A DNA stretch of 64,000 nucleotides from the NCBI GenBank assembly GCA_035508495.1, contig DATJMX010000028.1, forward strand, positions 58,326 through 122,325, given 5' to 3'. The position numbers were made by a program, and so were the translations under genes. Each line of letters opens with the position of its first letter. The stretch's first letter is position 1. The DNA comes from Candidatus Binataceae bacterium (GTDB lineage: Bacteria; Desulfobacterota; Binatia; Binatales; Binataceae). Shown here in pieces: positions 23,602 through 32,927 of the stretch. The notes below the pieces were generated by a model, which did not search any database, was not told where the DNA came from, and saw only the letters and a list, made by a program, of their open reading frames with translations.

Positions 23602-24588
23602 TCACGCGGCGGAAGCGCGGCTGTCTGATGGTAGCGGCAGCGGGGTTTCTTCGCGCGTCAGATGCACCAGCTCAGCGCTCTGCTGCCATAGCGCGGCCGC
23701 CCTATCGCGCTCGTAGGATTCTGTCGATGACGGTTCTTCTTTGTAGCCCTGGAAGTATTTAGCGGTCGTGCGCTCAAGCTTCGGATCGGTTACGAGGCTT
23801 GCCAGCGCCTTTCCCGAATGGCGCACGCTGTTGACGTGCGGCACGAATGGCCGCAGCACCGGCAGCACGTAGTTCCACGCAAAACGCATGAAGCCGCTGT
23901 AGTCGCGCGCGAGCCCGGTCGCCGGCATCAGGCCCGGGTCGAACGCATTGACGGTGATGCCTTGCAGATTCGATTCTTCGAGGCGCAGGCGGCGGGACAT
24001 TTCGTATGTGCACATCACGTTGCATAGCTTCGACGTTGTATAAGCGCGGCGTCCGAATTGCCCCGGCGATTCGCGCATCGTCTCAGCGTTGCGTTCCGGG
24101 TAGGCAAGCTCTCGCGCGGTCAGCAGGCGCGGCGCGGGCATCCCGGTGGTTTGCGAAGGATCGTGCGTGCCACTGCTCACGAAGATAATTCGCGCCTGCG
24201 GCTCCATCTGCCGAAGCATCAGATTTGCGAGCAGGAAGTGGCCGAGATGATTCACGCCGAACGTCGTTTCGAATCCGTCAGCGGTTTGGGTGCGCTTGGC
24301 AACCACCTGCGTGCCCGCGTTGCACACCAACGCGCCCAGCGGCGGCAAATCGCCGCGCGCCGCGTAGTTCGCGGCGAAGGTGCGGATCGAGGCCATCGAC
24401 CCCAAATCGAGCACCATCGCCTCCATCGGCTTGTACCAACTGCGCGCGTAGAGGCGCTTGATCGCCTCGCGACCGCGCTCCGGATCGCGGCACGCGACGA
24501 TCACATACCATTCGCGAGTCTCGACGAGCGCGCGTGCGCACTCGAAGCCGAGGCCGCTGTTGCCACCGGTGATAATGACGCTCTTCAT
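23602..24588 (-). CDS. short-chain dehydrogenase (protochlorophyllide-reductase/retinol-dehydrogenase-like)
   Basis: NAD(P)-dependent oxidoreductase of 328 residues. IITGGNSGLGFECARAL is the Rossmann TGxxxGxG, LVCNAG the NNAG-type motif, FVSSGTHD the catalytic Ser region, and RRAYTTSKLCN the YxxxK pair. The C-terminal extension (about residues 230-328) fits the light-dependent protochlorophyllide-reductase-like subgroup, which in non-phototrophs acts on unknown substrates. The frame opens at 24711, but the ATG at 24588 starts the Rossmann strand and has GGAG eight bases before it. It is divergent from alr. Confidence 0.88.
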   Translation of the reverse strand: MKSVIITGGNSGLGFECARALVETREWYVIVACRDPERGREAIKRLYARSWYKPMEAMVLDLGSMASIRTFAANYAARGDLPPLGALVCNAGTQVVAKRTQTADGFETTFGVNHLGHFLLANLMLRQMEPQARIIFVSSGTHDPSQTTGMPAPRLLTARELAYPERNAETMRESPGQFGRRAYTTSKLCNVMCTYEMSRRLRLEESNLQGITVNAFDPGLMPATGLARDYSGFMRFAWNYVLPVLRPFVPHVNSVRHSGKALASLVTDPKLERTTAKYFQGYKEEPSSTESYERDRAAALWQQSAELVHLTREETPLPLPSDSRASAA

Positions 24589-24699
24589 AGTCGCCACTCC
24601 GCCCCCACCCCGGTTACCCACATGGCAAACAGGATGTCGTTCGTGCAGAGTTATGGCGAATGCCCCAGTAGGATTTTTTCTCGGATTAGCGCGCCCTGA

Positions 24700-24728
24700 T
24701 TGACTGTCCAAAGCGCGAGTGGTTAGTT
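24700..24728 (+). promoter_or_regulatory. possible alr promoter
   Basis: TTGACT, 17-base spacer, TTAGTT upstream of the alr ATG at 24766. The -35 is good, the -10 is poor. Confidence 0.35.
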
Positions 24729-24765
24729 GAGCACGCTCCCATCAAGAGCGGTTCCTGGGCGGTTG

Positions 24766-25893
24766 ATGACGTTCGAAAAGCAGCGCCCGACGATAGCCGA
24801 GATCGATCTCGGGGCGTTGAGGTCCAACTACCATGCGCTGAAGCGAATCGCGCAGGGTGGCGATCTGATGGTCGTCGTCAAGGCCGACGCTTATGGCCAT
24901 GGCGCGATCAACGTTTCGCGAACGCTCGCGGCCGAAGGATGCAAACATTTCGGCGTTGCGACCCTCGACGAGGCGCGCGAGCTGCGCAGCGCCGGGGTCG
25001 AATCGCGAATTTGTCTTCAGGCGGGATTCTTCGCCGAACAGGCGCGCGAGGTCGTCGCGCTCGATATCACGCCCTTCGTCTTCGATCCGGGGCTGATCGA
25101 GCCGCTCAACTCCGCCGCGCGGGCGATGGGCCGCACACGCTTCCCGATTCACTTCAAAATCGACAGCGGCGCGACCCGTCTCGGTATTCTGCCGGGCGAT
25201 CTGCCTGCCGCCCTCGACGCGCTCGCGACGGCTGACTCGCTGATCCTCGAAGGCGTATGCACCCTGCTCGCGAATGCCGGCGATCCTTCGAGTCCGATTA
25301 CCGACGCGCAGATGACGGTCTTTCGCGAGGCGCTCGAAACAATCGGAAGAGCGGGAATCAACCCGCCGATCGTTCATGTCGATAATTCCGCCGCGCTCGT
25401 GCTGCGCCACGACTCGCACTACAACCTCTCGCGTCCGGGTCTCGCGATTTATGGCCTGCCGCCCGTCGCCGCGGTGCGCGAGCGCGTCGAGCTGATGCCG
25501 GTGATGACGTTCAAGACCCGCGTGATGCAGACCAAGCGCGTCCCGGCGGGCAGCGGCGTCGGTTACGGCCACACCTTCGTCGCACCGCGCGAGAGCCTCA
25601 TCGGCGTGATGCCGGTCGGCTATGCCGACGGCTACCGGCGCGGCCTCCAGCATGGTGGCGAAGTCCTGGTGCGGGGCACACGCGCGCCGGTGGTGGGAGC
25701 GGTCTCGATGGATCTGACCACGATCGATTTGACCGACGTGCCGGGTGCGAGCGTCGGCGACGAGGTCATCTTGTGGGGCGGCACCGGCGAGGCCATGATC
25801 AGTGTCAATGATGTCGCGCGCCTCGCGCAGACGATCTCCTACGAGATGCTGTGCACGGTGGGCAGGCGGGTGCCGCGCATCTGCCGGGGATAG
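24766..25893 (+). CDS. alr: alanine racemase
   Basis: PLP enzyme of 375 residues making D-alanine for peptidoglycan. LMVVVKADAYGHGA contains the PLP-binding Lys, HFKIDSGATRLGI and LSRPGLAIYGL the barrel motifs, and GSGVGYGHTF plus VSMDLTTIDLTD the C-terminal domain with the second catalytic Tyr region. In TLLANAGDP the usual F-A-x-A-D sequence of the family is slightly altered. The frame extends to a TTG at 24727, but the ATG at 24766 is the better start. It begins a same-strand run with purH and purD. Confidence 0.95.
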   Translation: MTFEKQRPTIAEIDLGALRSNYHALKRIAQGGDLMVVVKADAYGHGAINVSRTLAAEGCKHFGVATLDEARELRSAGVESRICLQAGFFAEQAREVVALDITPFVFDPGLIEPLNSAARAMGRTRFPIHFKIDSGATRLGILPGDLPAALDALATADSLILEGVCTLLANAGDPSSPITDAQMTVFREALETIGRAGINPPIVHVDNSAALVLRHDSHYNLSRPGLAIYGLPPVAAVRERVELMPVMTFKTRVMQTKRVPAGSGVGYGHTFVAPRESLIGVMPVGYADGYRRGLQHGGEVLVRGTRAPVVGAVSMDLTTIDLTDVPGASVGDEVILWGGTGEAMISVNDVARLAQTISYEMLCTVGRRVPRICRG

Positions 25894-25906
25894 GGCCGGG
25901 GTAAGG

Positions 25907-27475
25907 ATGGGCACGAACAGGGTAAAAATCAGGCGCGCGCTGCTGGGCGTTTCCGACAAGAATGGTCTCGCGGAATTGGCGCGCGAGCTCTCGCATCACG
26001 GCGTCGAGATGCTTTCGACCGGCGGCACCAAGGCCGCGCTCGAAGCGGTCGGCGTCGTCGTAAAATCGGTCGAGGACTTCACCGGCTTTCCCGAGATGCT
26101 CGACGGCCGCGTGAAGACGCTTCATCCCAAGATTCACGGCGGAATCCTCGGTCGCCGGGACCTCGAGAGCCACGCTCGTCAGATGAACCAGCACGGCATC
26201 GAGCCGATCGACCTCGTGGTCGTGAACTTTTATCCGTTCGAAAAGACCGTCGCGAAAGCTGATGTATCGCTTGAAGATGCGATCGAGAACATCGATATCG
26301 GCGGTCCGACGCTGGTGCGCGCCGCGGCCAAGAATTACGAAGACGTAGCGATCGTCGTCGATCCCGCCGACTACGCCGTTATCGCCGAGGAGCTCCGCGA
26401 GCACGGCGGTTCGATTAGCCACGCCACGCGATGGCGCCTCGCGAGAAAGGCATTTTCCCGAGTCGCCGCCTATGACGCGGCGATCTCCAACTGGCTCGGG
26501 AGGCATGCCCATCCTCATGAGCCTTCCGCACTCGGCGAGACATTCAGCCTCTCGCTCGAGCGGGAACAGCCGCTGCGTTACGGCGAGAATCCGCACCAGG
26601 CGGGCGCGCTCTACGGCAACTTCCTGAAAATCGCCGAGCAGCTCCACGGCAAGGAGCTGTCGTTCAACAACGTCTTCGACATCAGCTCGGCTGTGAACCT
26701 GATGCTCGAGTTTGGCACCGAGCAGCAGGCCGTCGTCGCGATTTTGAAGCACAACACGCCCTGCGGCGTCGGGCTCGGCGCGACGCTCAAGGAGGCCTGG
26801 GACAAGGCATACGCGACCGATCCCGATTCGCCGTTCGGCGGAATTATCATCACGAACCGCCCGTGGGATTTGGAGTTCGCGCGCGCCGTTGACGAGCTCT
26901 TCACCGAGGTGTTGATCGGCCCCGAGTATCCTCAACAAGTGCTCGAATATCTCCGCAAGAAAAAGAATCGCCGCGTGATGCGCTTTCATCCCGATGCCGT
27001 TCCGCGCGGCGAGCTGGATCTCAAAAAAATTGTCGGCGGTTTGTTGGTCCAGACACCCGACCTCTCGATCGAGGATCCGCGCCAGGGCAAAGTCGTCACC
27101 GCGCGCAAGCCGACCGAGGCCGAGTACCGGGCGCTCGAATTTGGAATCAAGGTCTGCAAGCACGTGAAGTCCAACGCGATCGTCTTCGCCGCGCCCGACC
27201 GCACACTCGGCGTCGGCGGCGGCGCGACCTCGCGTATCGACCCGGTCTATGCCGCCCGCGAGAAGGCCGCGAGACTTCACGTATCACTTCAAGGTTCGGT
27301 GCTGGTTTCCGAGGCGCTGTTTCCCTTCCCCGACGGCCCGACGCTCGCGGCCGAAGCGGGAGCCACCGCGATCGCGCAGCCCGGCGGTGCCGTGCGCGAC
27401 GATGAGGTAATCGCGGCTGCGGACAAGTATGGCCTTGCGATGGTATTCACGGGCGTGCGGCATTTCCGCCACTGA
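25907..27475 (+). CDS. purH: bifunctional AICAR transformylase/IMP cyclohydrolase
   Basis: Last two steps of de novo purine synthesis in one 522-residue protein. The N-terminal MGS-like IMP cyclohydrolase domain (about 1-200) shows [17 protein letters not shown] and [16 protein letters not shown]; the C-terminal transformylase domain has [15 protein letters not shown] and [10 protein letters not shown], the Lys-His pair of the active site, and a terminal GVRHFRH. The start is the ATG at 25907, 14 bases after the alr stop. purD follows after three bases, the common purH-purD order. Confidence 0.97.
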   Translation: MGTNRVKIRRALLGVSDKNGLAELARELSHHGVEMLSTGGTKAALEAVGVVVKSVEDFTGFPEMLDGRVKTLHPKIHGGILGRRDLESHARQMNQHGIEPIDLVVVNFYPFEKTVAKADVSLEDAIENIDIGGPTLVRAAAKNYEDVAIVVDPADYAVIAEELREHGGSISHATRWRLARKAFSRVAAYDAAISNWLGRHAHPHEPSALGETFSLSLEREQPLRYGENPHQAGALYGNFLKIAEQLHGKELSFNNVFDISSAVNLMLEFGTEQQAVVAILKHNTPCGVGLGATLKEAWDKAYATDPDSPFGGIIITNRPWDLEFARAVDELFTEVLIGPEYPQQVLEYLRKKKNRRVMRFHPDAVPRGELDLKKIVGGLLVQTPDLSIEDPRQGKVVTARKPTEAEYRALEFGIKVCKHVKSNAIVFAAPDRTLGVGGGATSRIDPVYAAREKAARLHVSLQGSVLVSEALFPFPDGPTLAAEAGATAIAQPGGAVRDDEVIAAADKYGLAMVFTGVRHFRH

Positions 27476-27478
27476 GTC

Positions 27479-28813
27479 ATGCGCGTCCTCGTAGTCGGCA
27501 ACGGCGGCCGCGAGCACGCGCTCGTATGGCGGCTCCATCAGAGCGAATCGGTCTGGAAGATTTTTTGCGCCAGCGGAAATCCTGGCATCGATCAGATTGC
27601 CGAACCGGTCGGAATCGCGCCAACAGACATCCCCGCCCTGATTTCGTTCGCAAACGAAAAAAAAGTCGATCTCACGATTGTCGGCCCCGAAGACCCGCTG
27701 GCAGCGGGAATCGTCGACGAGTTCACGCGCACCGGGCTCAAGATCTTCGGCCCGACGCGCGCCGCCACGCAGCTCGAGAGCAGCAAGTCATTCGCAAAAA
27801 CCGTGATGCGCGCCGCCGGTGTTCCGACCGGCGATTTCGCGGTCTTCGACGATGCGCGTGCGGCGCGCGACTACGCGAGCGCGCGCGGCGGCCGAATCGT
27901 CGTTAAGGCCGACGGCCTCGCGCTCGGAAAAGGCGTGACGGTATGCCGCGACGTGGAGACTGCTCACACGGCGATCATCGAGGCGATCGAATCACACAGG
28001 TTCGGCGCGGCCGGCGATCGCATCGTGATCGAAGAGCTGCTCACCGGCGAGGAGCTTTCATTCTTCGCGCTGTGCGACGGCGAGAATGCGATCGCGCTCG
28101 GCACGGCGCAGGATCACAAGCCAATCTTTGACGACGACCAGGGCCCGAACACGGGCGGGATGGGCGCTTACTCGCCCGTGCCACAATTCGGCGCCGACAT
28201 GGAAGAGCGCATCATGCGCGAGATCGTGCGCCCCACTCTGTCCGAGATGAAAACGCGCGGCACGCCGTATCGTGGCGTGCTGTTCGTCGGCCTCATGATC
28301 GACGGCGATAAAATCAACGTCATCGAGTACAACGCGCGCTTCGGCGATCCCGAGTGCGAGGCGCTCATGATGCGTTTCGAGGGTGACCTTGCGCAGGCTC
28401 TGCTCGCCGCCGCCGGCGGCAACGTAAGCAAAGCCAACGTGGGCCTGTCGCCGCGCAGCGCCGCAACGATCGTGATGGCCTCCGGCGGCTATCCGGGCGA
28501 ATACAAGAAGGGCCTGCCTATAGTTGGTATCGATAAGATCGATGGCATCGCGGCTTCGGATGCCAAAGTCCGATGGGCGATGAACAAGATTCGCGTCAAG
28601 GTCTTTCACGCAGGTACGGCGCTCAAGGACGGCGTGCTAGTGACCAATGGCGGGCGCGTGCTGGCGGTGACCGCGATGGCGCCGGAGCTCAAAAGCGCCG
28701 TCGCGGCTGCCTACGAAGCCGCCGACATGATCGAATTCGAGGGCCGATACTTTCGCCACGATATCGCCCGGCGCGCACTTTCCCGGATGCCTGCGACTTC
28801 AGGATCGGTATAA
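27479..28813 (+). CDS. purD: phosphoribosylamine-glycine ligase
   Basis: ATP-grasp ligase of 444 residues making GAR from phosphoribosylamine, glycine and [20 protein letters not shown] is the family start; [18 protein letters not shown] and [22 protein letters not shown] the ATP-grasp region; [17 protein letters not shown] the metal ligands. It is slightly longer than the usual 420-430. It lies three bases after purH. The TAA stop is embedded in a TATAATTAT sequence that may be the -10 box of the next gene. Confidence 0.97.
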   Translation: MRVLVVGNGGREHALVWRLHQSESVWKIFCASGNPGIDQIAEPVGIAPTDIPALISFANEKKVDLTIVGPEDPLAAGIVDEFTRTGLKIFGPTRAATQLESSKSFAKTVMRAAGVPTGDFAVFDDARAARDYASARGGRIVVKADGLALGKGVTVCRDVETAHTAIIEAIESHRFGAAGDRIVIEELLTGEELSFFALCDGENAIALGTAQDHKPIFDDDQGPNTGGMGAYSPVPQFGADMEERIMREIVRPTLSEMKTRGTPYRGVLFVGLMIDGDKINVIEYNARFGDPECEALMMRFEGDLAQALLAAAGGNVSKANVGLSPRSAATIVMASGGYPGEYKKGLPIVGIDKIDGIAASDAKVRWAMNKIRVKVFHAGTALKDGVLVTNGGRVLAVTAMAPELKSAVAAAYEAADMIEFEGRYFRHDIARRALSRMPATSGSV

Positions 28814-28838
28814 TTATCCTGAGGTCTAAGTTTCAGAT

Positions 28839-29495
28839 TTGTCCAAACGGCTGAAAGACACGGCGTCGAATGACGGCGCTTCGCAACAACCATTCACGCT
28901 CGATGATGGAATCGCGGCGCTGCACGCGAGCGAGTTGGTCGTCTATCCCACCGAAACATTCTACGGTCTCGGCGCGGATCCGTATTCCAAGGAAGGCCTG
29001 CGGCGGCTCTTCGAGGTAAAGGGCCGCGACAAGGATCGCCCGGTCGGACTAATCGCGGCGGACGCCACGATGGCGTTCTCGATCTTTCACGAGATTCATC
29101 CGCTGGCGCGCCGGCTGGCCGATGCTTTCTGGCCGGGTCCGCTCACGATCGTGATGCAACCGCGCGACGACTTTGCGCCCGAGCTATGCAGTCCGGAAGG
29201 CGTGTCGGTCCGCGTCTCGCCGAACCCGGTGGCGCGCACGCTCGCGGCTGGCCTTGGGCATCCGATAACCGCGACCAGCGCGAACCTCTCCGGGCAGACG
29301 CCAGCCACGACGCTCGACGAGGCGCGCGCCGCGTTCGGCGACAAAGTTAAAGTTTATCTCGAAGGTGGAAAGTTGATGGCGATGCGGCCGAGCACGGTGG
29401 TGGTGCTGAGCGAAGATGATTGGCAGATTCTGCGACCGGGCGTGATTTCTGAAACCGAGATCGCCGCGGTGCTTGCCGGCGAGGCGCTTAAGTGA
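28839..29495 (+). CDS. tsaC: L-threonylcarbamoyladenylate synthase (YrdC/Sua5 fold)
   Basis: Enzyme of 218 residues making threonylcarbamoyl-AMP for the t6A modification of ANN-decoding tRNAs. LVVYPTETFYGLGADPYS, KGRDKDRPVGL and PGPLTIVM are YrdC motifs; VSVRVSPNPVARTL and ITATSANLSGQTPATTLDEA follow. It has only the YrdC domain, no Sua5 extension. No early ATG exists in frame; TTG at 28839 is the only plausible start, with GAGG some 14 bases upstream. TATAAT at 28809-28814 may give it its own promoter. The stop overlaps the GTG of the DUF1015 gene. Confidence 0.9.
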   Translation: MSKRLKDTASNDGASQQPFTLDDGIAALHASELVVYPTETFYGLGADPYSKEGLRRLFEVKGRDKDRPVGLIAADATMAFSIFHEIHPLARRLADAFWPGPLTIVMQPRDDFAPELCSPEGVSVRVSPNPVARTLAAGLGHPITATSANLSGQTPATTLDEARAAFGDKVKVYLEGGKLMAMRPSTVVVLSEDDWQILRPGVISETEIAAVLAGEALK

Positions 29496-30778
29496 GCGCG
29501 GCTCAAGCCCGCGTCGAGCCTTTCCGCGGCTTCCTCTTCAATCCGAAAATTGCCGGCGATCTGACGAAGCTCGTCGCCCCGCCCTACGACCTTATCGGCA
29601 CCGAGCGGCAGAACGAGCTCTACGATCGCAGCCCCTACAACATTATCCGGCTCGAATACGGCCGCGAGGCCGATCGCTATAGCTCCGCGAAGACGACCCT
29701 CGACCAATGGATCCGCACGGGGGTGCTGTCGCGTCCCGAGCGGGCCTCCATTTACCAGTACACGCAGCGCTTCGAGCACGCCGGAGGTCGCTTCACGCGC
29801 ACCGGCTACGTGCTGCGCTTTCGCCTCGAGGAATTCGGCCAGGGGCGAGTGCTTCCGCATGAGCGGACGTTTCCTGCCGCCAAGGAAGATCGGCTGCGCC
29901 TGCTGACCATGATCGAAACCAACACCAGTTCGATTTTCGGGCTCTACACGGGAAATCATGCTGAATTGGAGCAGCTCGGCGAATCAGTCAAAGCGCGCGC
30001 TCCCCTGTTTTCGGTGCGCGACGATCTCGGAATCGACAACGAGCTGCGCGTTATCGATGGCGCCACTGAGATCGCGACGCTTCAACGGGCGCTGGAGAAG
30101 CCGCTCGTGCTGATCGCCGACGGGCACCATCGCTACGAGACGGCGCTCAACTATCAGCGCGCGCGCCGTGCTGGCGAGCAGGCGAGCGGAACGCGTCCCT
30201 ACGACTTCACGTTGATGACGCTAGTATCGTGCAACGACCCGGGGCTCGTGATCTTGCCGACGCATCGCGTGGTGAAAGCGCTCGATCCATCGGCGCTGGC
30301 GTCGTTCGAAACACGCGCGAAAGAGATCTTCGAGGTAACGAGGATCTCCGACTCTCGCGAGCTGCTCGCGAATCTTGCGCGGCGCGGACACGGCGGACTC
30401 GCCGTCGCCCTCAAAGGCGCCGGCAATTTTCTTCTCGCCCTTCGCGATCGCGCCGCGCTAGATGCCGCCCTGCCCGATGCTCCGCGCGAGGTGCGCGAAC
30501 TCGACGTATCGATCCTGCATGCGCTCGTGTTCGATCGGATTTTCGGCATCAAGGCCGACGAGGTCCGCAAAGGCGGGAACATCGAGTACACGATCGATTC
30601 CGCGGGCGCATACGCTGCCGTCGCTGAAGGTCGCGCCGACGGCGCGTTCCTCATGAATCCGCCGACCATCGATGACGTCGAGCGGGTGAGCCTCGCGGGC
30701 GCGACGATGCCGCAGAAGTCGACCTACTTTTTTCCCAAGCTGCTCACCGGGCTCGTGATGAATCCGCTTTGCGACTGA
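29492..30778 (+). CDS. DUF1015-family protein
   Basis: A 428-residue cytoplasmic protein of the conserved DUF1015 family (PFRGFLFNPKIAGDLTKLVAPPYDLI is the N-terminal hallmark, here cited with family-typical PPYD; LIADGHHRYETALNY the central His-His motif; FLMNPPTIDDV the C-terminal motif). The ADGHHRYET segment looks like a catalytic or metal site, but no reaction is established. The family is widespread in anaerobes and deltaproteobacteria, often near serine or phosphatase genes. It starts with GTG overlapping the tsaC stop and is followed after four bases by a histidine phosphatase. Confidence 0.9.
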   Translation: MSAAQARVEPFRGFLFNPKIAGDLTKLVAPPYDLIGTERQNELYDRSPYNIIRLEYGREADRYSSAKTTLDQWIRTGVLSRPERASIYQYTQRFEHAGGRFTRTGYVLRFRLEEFGQGRVLPHERTFPAAKEDRLRLLTMIETNTSSIFGLYTGNHAELEQLGESVKARAPLFSVRDDLGIDNELRVIDGATEIATLQRALEKPLVLIADGHHRYETALNYQRARRAGEQASGTRPYDFTLMTLVSCNDPGLVILPTHRVVKALDPSALASFETRAKEIFEVTRISDSRELLANLARRGHGGLAVALKGAGNFLLALRDRAALDAALPDAPREVRELDVSILHALVFDRIFGIKADEVRKGGNIEYTIDSAGAYAAVAEGRADGAFLMNPPTIDDVERVSLAGATMPQKSTYFFPKLLTGLVMNPLCD

Positions 30779-30782
30779 CGCG

Positions 30783-31418
30783 ATGACCACGGCCACGCAG
30801 CGCTCGCGGCTAATCCTCGTCCGCCACGGCGAGACCGAGGGCGAATCGAGCATCCGCTATCACGGCCGCACCGACGTCGCATTGTCAGACCTTGGCCGCC
30901 AGCAATTGCGCGCCGCCCGCGATGAGATCATCCGCCGCCACGGCCCCGCGCGGTTCGATCACGTTTTCGCAAGCCCCCTTATCCGCGCGATCGAAGGCGC
31001 GCGAATCGTCGGCGGCGACCCCGCAACGATCGTCACGATCAACGATTTTGCAGAAGTCCACTTCGGCAGGTTCGAAGGGCTAACCGCCGAGGAGATCTGC
31101 GAGCGCTATCCCCAAGACTACGCACAATGGAACGCCGATCGCCTTGCGCCGACGTACACGTATCCCGGCGGTGAAAGCCGTACTGCATTCGCCGAACGCG
31201 TCGATCGCGGCGTCGATCAGATGCTCGCGCATTGGCGAGTGGAAACGAACTCCACAGCCAGTCACGCGCTGGTCGTCGCGCATCGCGGCGTTATCAGACA
31301 AATCGTCCGCCGCCTAACCGGCGCGCAACCCAACGTCGAACTAGGGTCAATCCAAGTCCTCGAATTCGAGGGCCAATGGCATCCGCTCGCCCTCGACGTA
31401 ATCGAGCACCTCATTTGA
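30783..31418 (+). CDS. histidine phosphatase family protein
   Basis: A 211-residue phosphoglycerate-mutase-like phosphatase. ILVRHGETEGE has the catalytic RHG, VFASPLIRAIEGARIV the phosphate-binding Arg, FAEVHFGRFEGLTAEE the acid-base Glu region, and VVAHRGVIRQIVR the second His. CobC/RibB-like alpha-ribazole phosphatases and phosphoserine phosphatases look the same, so the substrate is open. It ends the run that starts at alr; a hairpin (31464-31488) follows. Confidence 0.92.
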   Translation: MTTATQRSRLILVRHGETEGESSIRYHGRTDVALSDLGRQQLRAARDEIIRRHGPARFDHVFASPLIRAIEGARIVGGDPATIVTINDFAEVHFGRFEGLTAEEICERYPQDYAQWNADRLAPTYTYPGGESRTAFAERVDRGVDQMLAHWRVETNSTASHALVVAHRGVIRQIVRRLTGAQPNVELGSIQVLEFEGQWHPLALDVIEHLI

Positions 31419-31463
31419 AGCTAACCGCTTCGCGAATTCAGCCAGTCGAGGGGCATCACAACC

Positions 31464-31488
31464 TTCCCTTCCGTGCGGGAAGGGGAAC
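31464..31488 (+). terminator. hairpin after the histidine-phosphatase gene
   Basis: TTCCCTTCC-gtgc-GGGAAGGGGAA forms a stem with one bulge, about 46 bases after the stop at 31418. There is no T-run. Confidence 0.45.
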
Positions 31489-31538
31489 CGATCCGCCCTT
31501 GTTCGAATATGAGTTATCAGTCGCAGGGCCGATCGGGC

Positions 31539-31573
31539 TTGAGATTTTTTGCCGATCAGAACGATAATCGGCA
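31539..31573 (+). promoter_or_regulatory. promoter with overlapping inverted repeat, CoA-transferase gene
   Basis: TTGAGA, an 18-base spacer and GATAAT (both 5 of 6). TGCCGAT-N10-ATCGGCA (31550-31573) covers the spacer and the -10 box, an arrangement expected for a repressor site. The start codon is at 31617 with AGGGGA before it. Confidence 0.6.
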
Positions 31574-31616
31574 CGCATCGCACTGCCATTGAACGAACGT
31601 TTAGGGGACTCTGCCG

Positions 31617-32828
31617 ATGAGCAAACCACTTGAAGGAATCAAGGTCGTCGAGATCGGACAGGAAATCCAGGGGCCGTTCGCGTCGCTGTTCCTGGCCGAC
31701 ATGGGCGCCGACGTCGTCAAGGTCGAAAACAAGGAAACCGGCGACCTCAGCCGCTGGATGCTCACCTCGCTGATCGGCGGCCCCGAGGTCAAGAACGCAA
31801 CCGTTTCGCACTACTTCATCGCGATGAACCGCGGCAAGCGCAGTATCACTGCAGATCTGAAGAAGCCGGCGGCGATCGAGATGGTGCGCCGTATGATCAA
31901 ATCCTACGACGTGCTCGTCACCAACTACCGTCCCGGCGTTCTCGATCGCCTGGGCCTCGGCTACGAGGACGCGCGCAAGCTGAATCCCAAAATCGTCTAT
32001 GCGCAGGGCAGCTCGTGGGGCCCCAAAGGACCATGGGTCACACGTCCGAGCCGCGACACACTCGCGCAGGCGGCAAGTGGGCTGATGGCGAAAACCGGGA
32101 TGCCGTCGGACCCGCCCCTCGCGGCCGGAATCCTCGTCGCCGATCATTCGGGCGGTCTCAGCCTCGCGTCAGGAATCCTCGCCGCACTCTTTGCGCGCGA
32201 GCGCACCGGACAGGGTCAGCGCGTCGACGTCTCGATTTACGGCACGATGATCGCGATGCAGGGAATGGAAATTAACTACACGTCAATCACGGGCGAAGAG
32301 CCCGAGCGCGCCGGCCGCGGGCATCAGTTCCTGCATGGCGTATGGGGCGCATATCGCACCAGGGACGGGCACATCTGTATCGCGGGCGTCGATGAAAAAC
32401 GCTGGCCAACATTCTGCAAAATCATGGGCATCCAGCATCTCGAGAAAGATCCCGCCTACAGCGACAACGTCGTGCGTAATTTTCATGGCGAAAAGATCCA
32501 GGCCGTGCTCGACGAAATCTTCCCCACGAAGACGACGGCCGAATGGCTCAAGGAGCTCAACGACGCCGACATCCTCGTGACCGAGGTCGTTGACTACCGG
32601 TCAATCCTGAAAAGCGAACAGGCCCGCGCCAACGGCTACCTGCTGCCGCTCGACCATCCGGTCGCGGGCAAAGTGCTGGTGACCGGCACTCCTGTTACGG
32701 TAAACGGTGAAGTGCCATCCGAGGCGCAGGCAGCGCCGGAGCACGGTCAGAACACAGAGGAGGTCCTGCTCGAGCTCGGCTACTCCTGGGAAGAAATCGG
32801 CGAACTGCGAGAGTCAGGCGCAGTGTAG
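31617..32828 (+). CDS. CaiB/BaiF-type (class III) CoA-transferase
   Basis: A 403-residue family III CoA-transferase, which moves CoA between organic acids through an aspartyl-anhydride intermediate. LEGIKVVEIGQEIQGPFAS, LADMGADVVKVENKETGD, YFIAMNRGKRSITADLK and VLVTNYRPGVLDRLGLGYE are the family's N-terminal motifs; GQRVDVSIYGTMIAMQ follows. The acid substrate is unknown; related proteins act on carnitine, formate/oxalate, benzylsuccinate or bile acids. It appears to be a single-gene unit with its own promoter and a large hairpin downstream. Confidence 0.93.
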   Translation: MSKPLEGIKVVEIGQEIQGPFASLFLADMGADVVKVENKETGDLSRWMLTSLIGGPEVKNATVSHYFIAMNRGKRSITADLKKPAAIEMVRRMIKSYDVLVTNYRPGVLDRLGLGYEDARKLNPKIVYAQGSSWGPKGPWVTRPSRDTLAQAASGLMAKTGMPSDPPLAAGILVADHSGGLSLASGILAALFARERTGQGQRVDVSIYGTMIAMQGMEINYTSITGEEPERAGRGHQFLHGVWGAYRTRDGHICIAGVDEKRWPTFCKIMGIQHLEKDPAYSDNVVRNFHGEKIQAVLDEIFPTKTTAEWLKELNDADILVTEVVDYRSILKSEQARANGYLLPLDHPVAGKVLVTGTPVTVNGEVPSEAQAAPEHGQNTEEVLLELGYSWEEIGELRESGAV

Positions 32829-32860
32829 TCCGCAGGGTATCTTGACGACACTCCGGTCTT

Positions 32861-32898
32861 CTGGAGTCCCTATCCCTGACCAGGGAGAGGGATTCCAG
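32861..32898. repeat. 38-base hairpin element after the CoA-transferase gene
   Basis: Two 18-base arms starting CTGGAGTCCC and ending GGGATTCCAG meet at a two-base centre; 16 of 18 positions pair (one further G-T). It may be a terminator but has no T-run, and CCCTCTCCC/GGGAGAGGG hairpins of this kind are often dispersed intergenic repeats. Confidence 0.6.
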
Positions 32899-32927
32899 AA
32901 TGGTCGTCGATTATGTAACTACTAGTC

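Noticed and set aside
24742..25959. 405-codon minus-strand frame
   Set aside because: Antisense to alr; no motif or ribosome site.
25805..27280. 491-codon minus-strand frame
   Set aside because: Antisense to purH, which has intact family motifs along the whole length.
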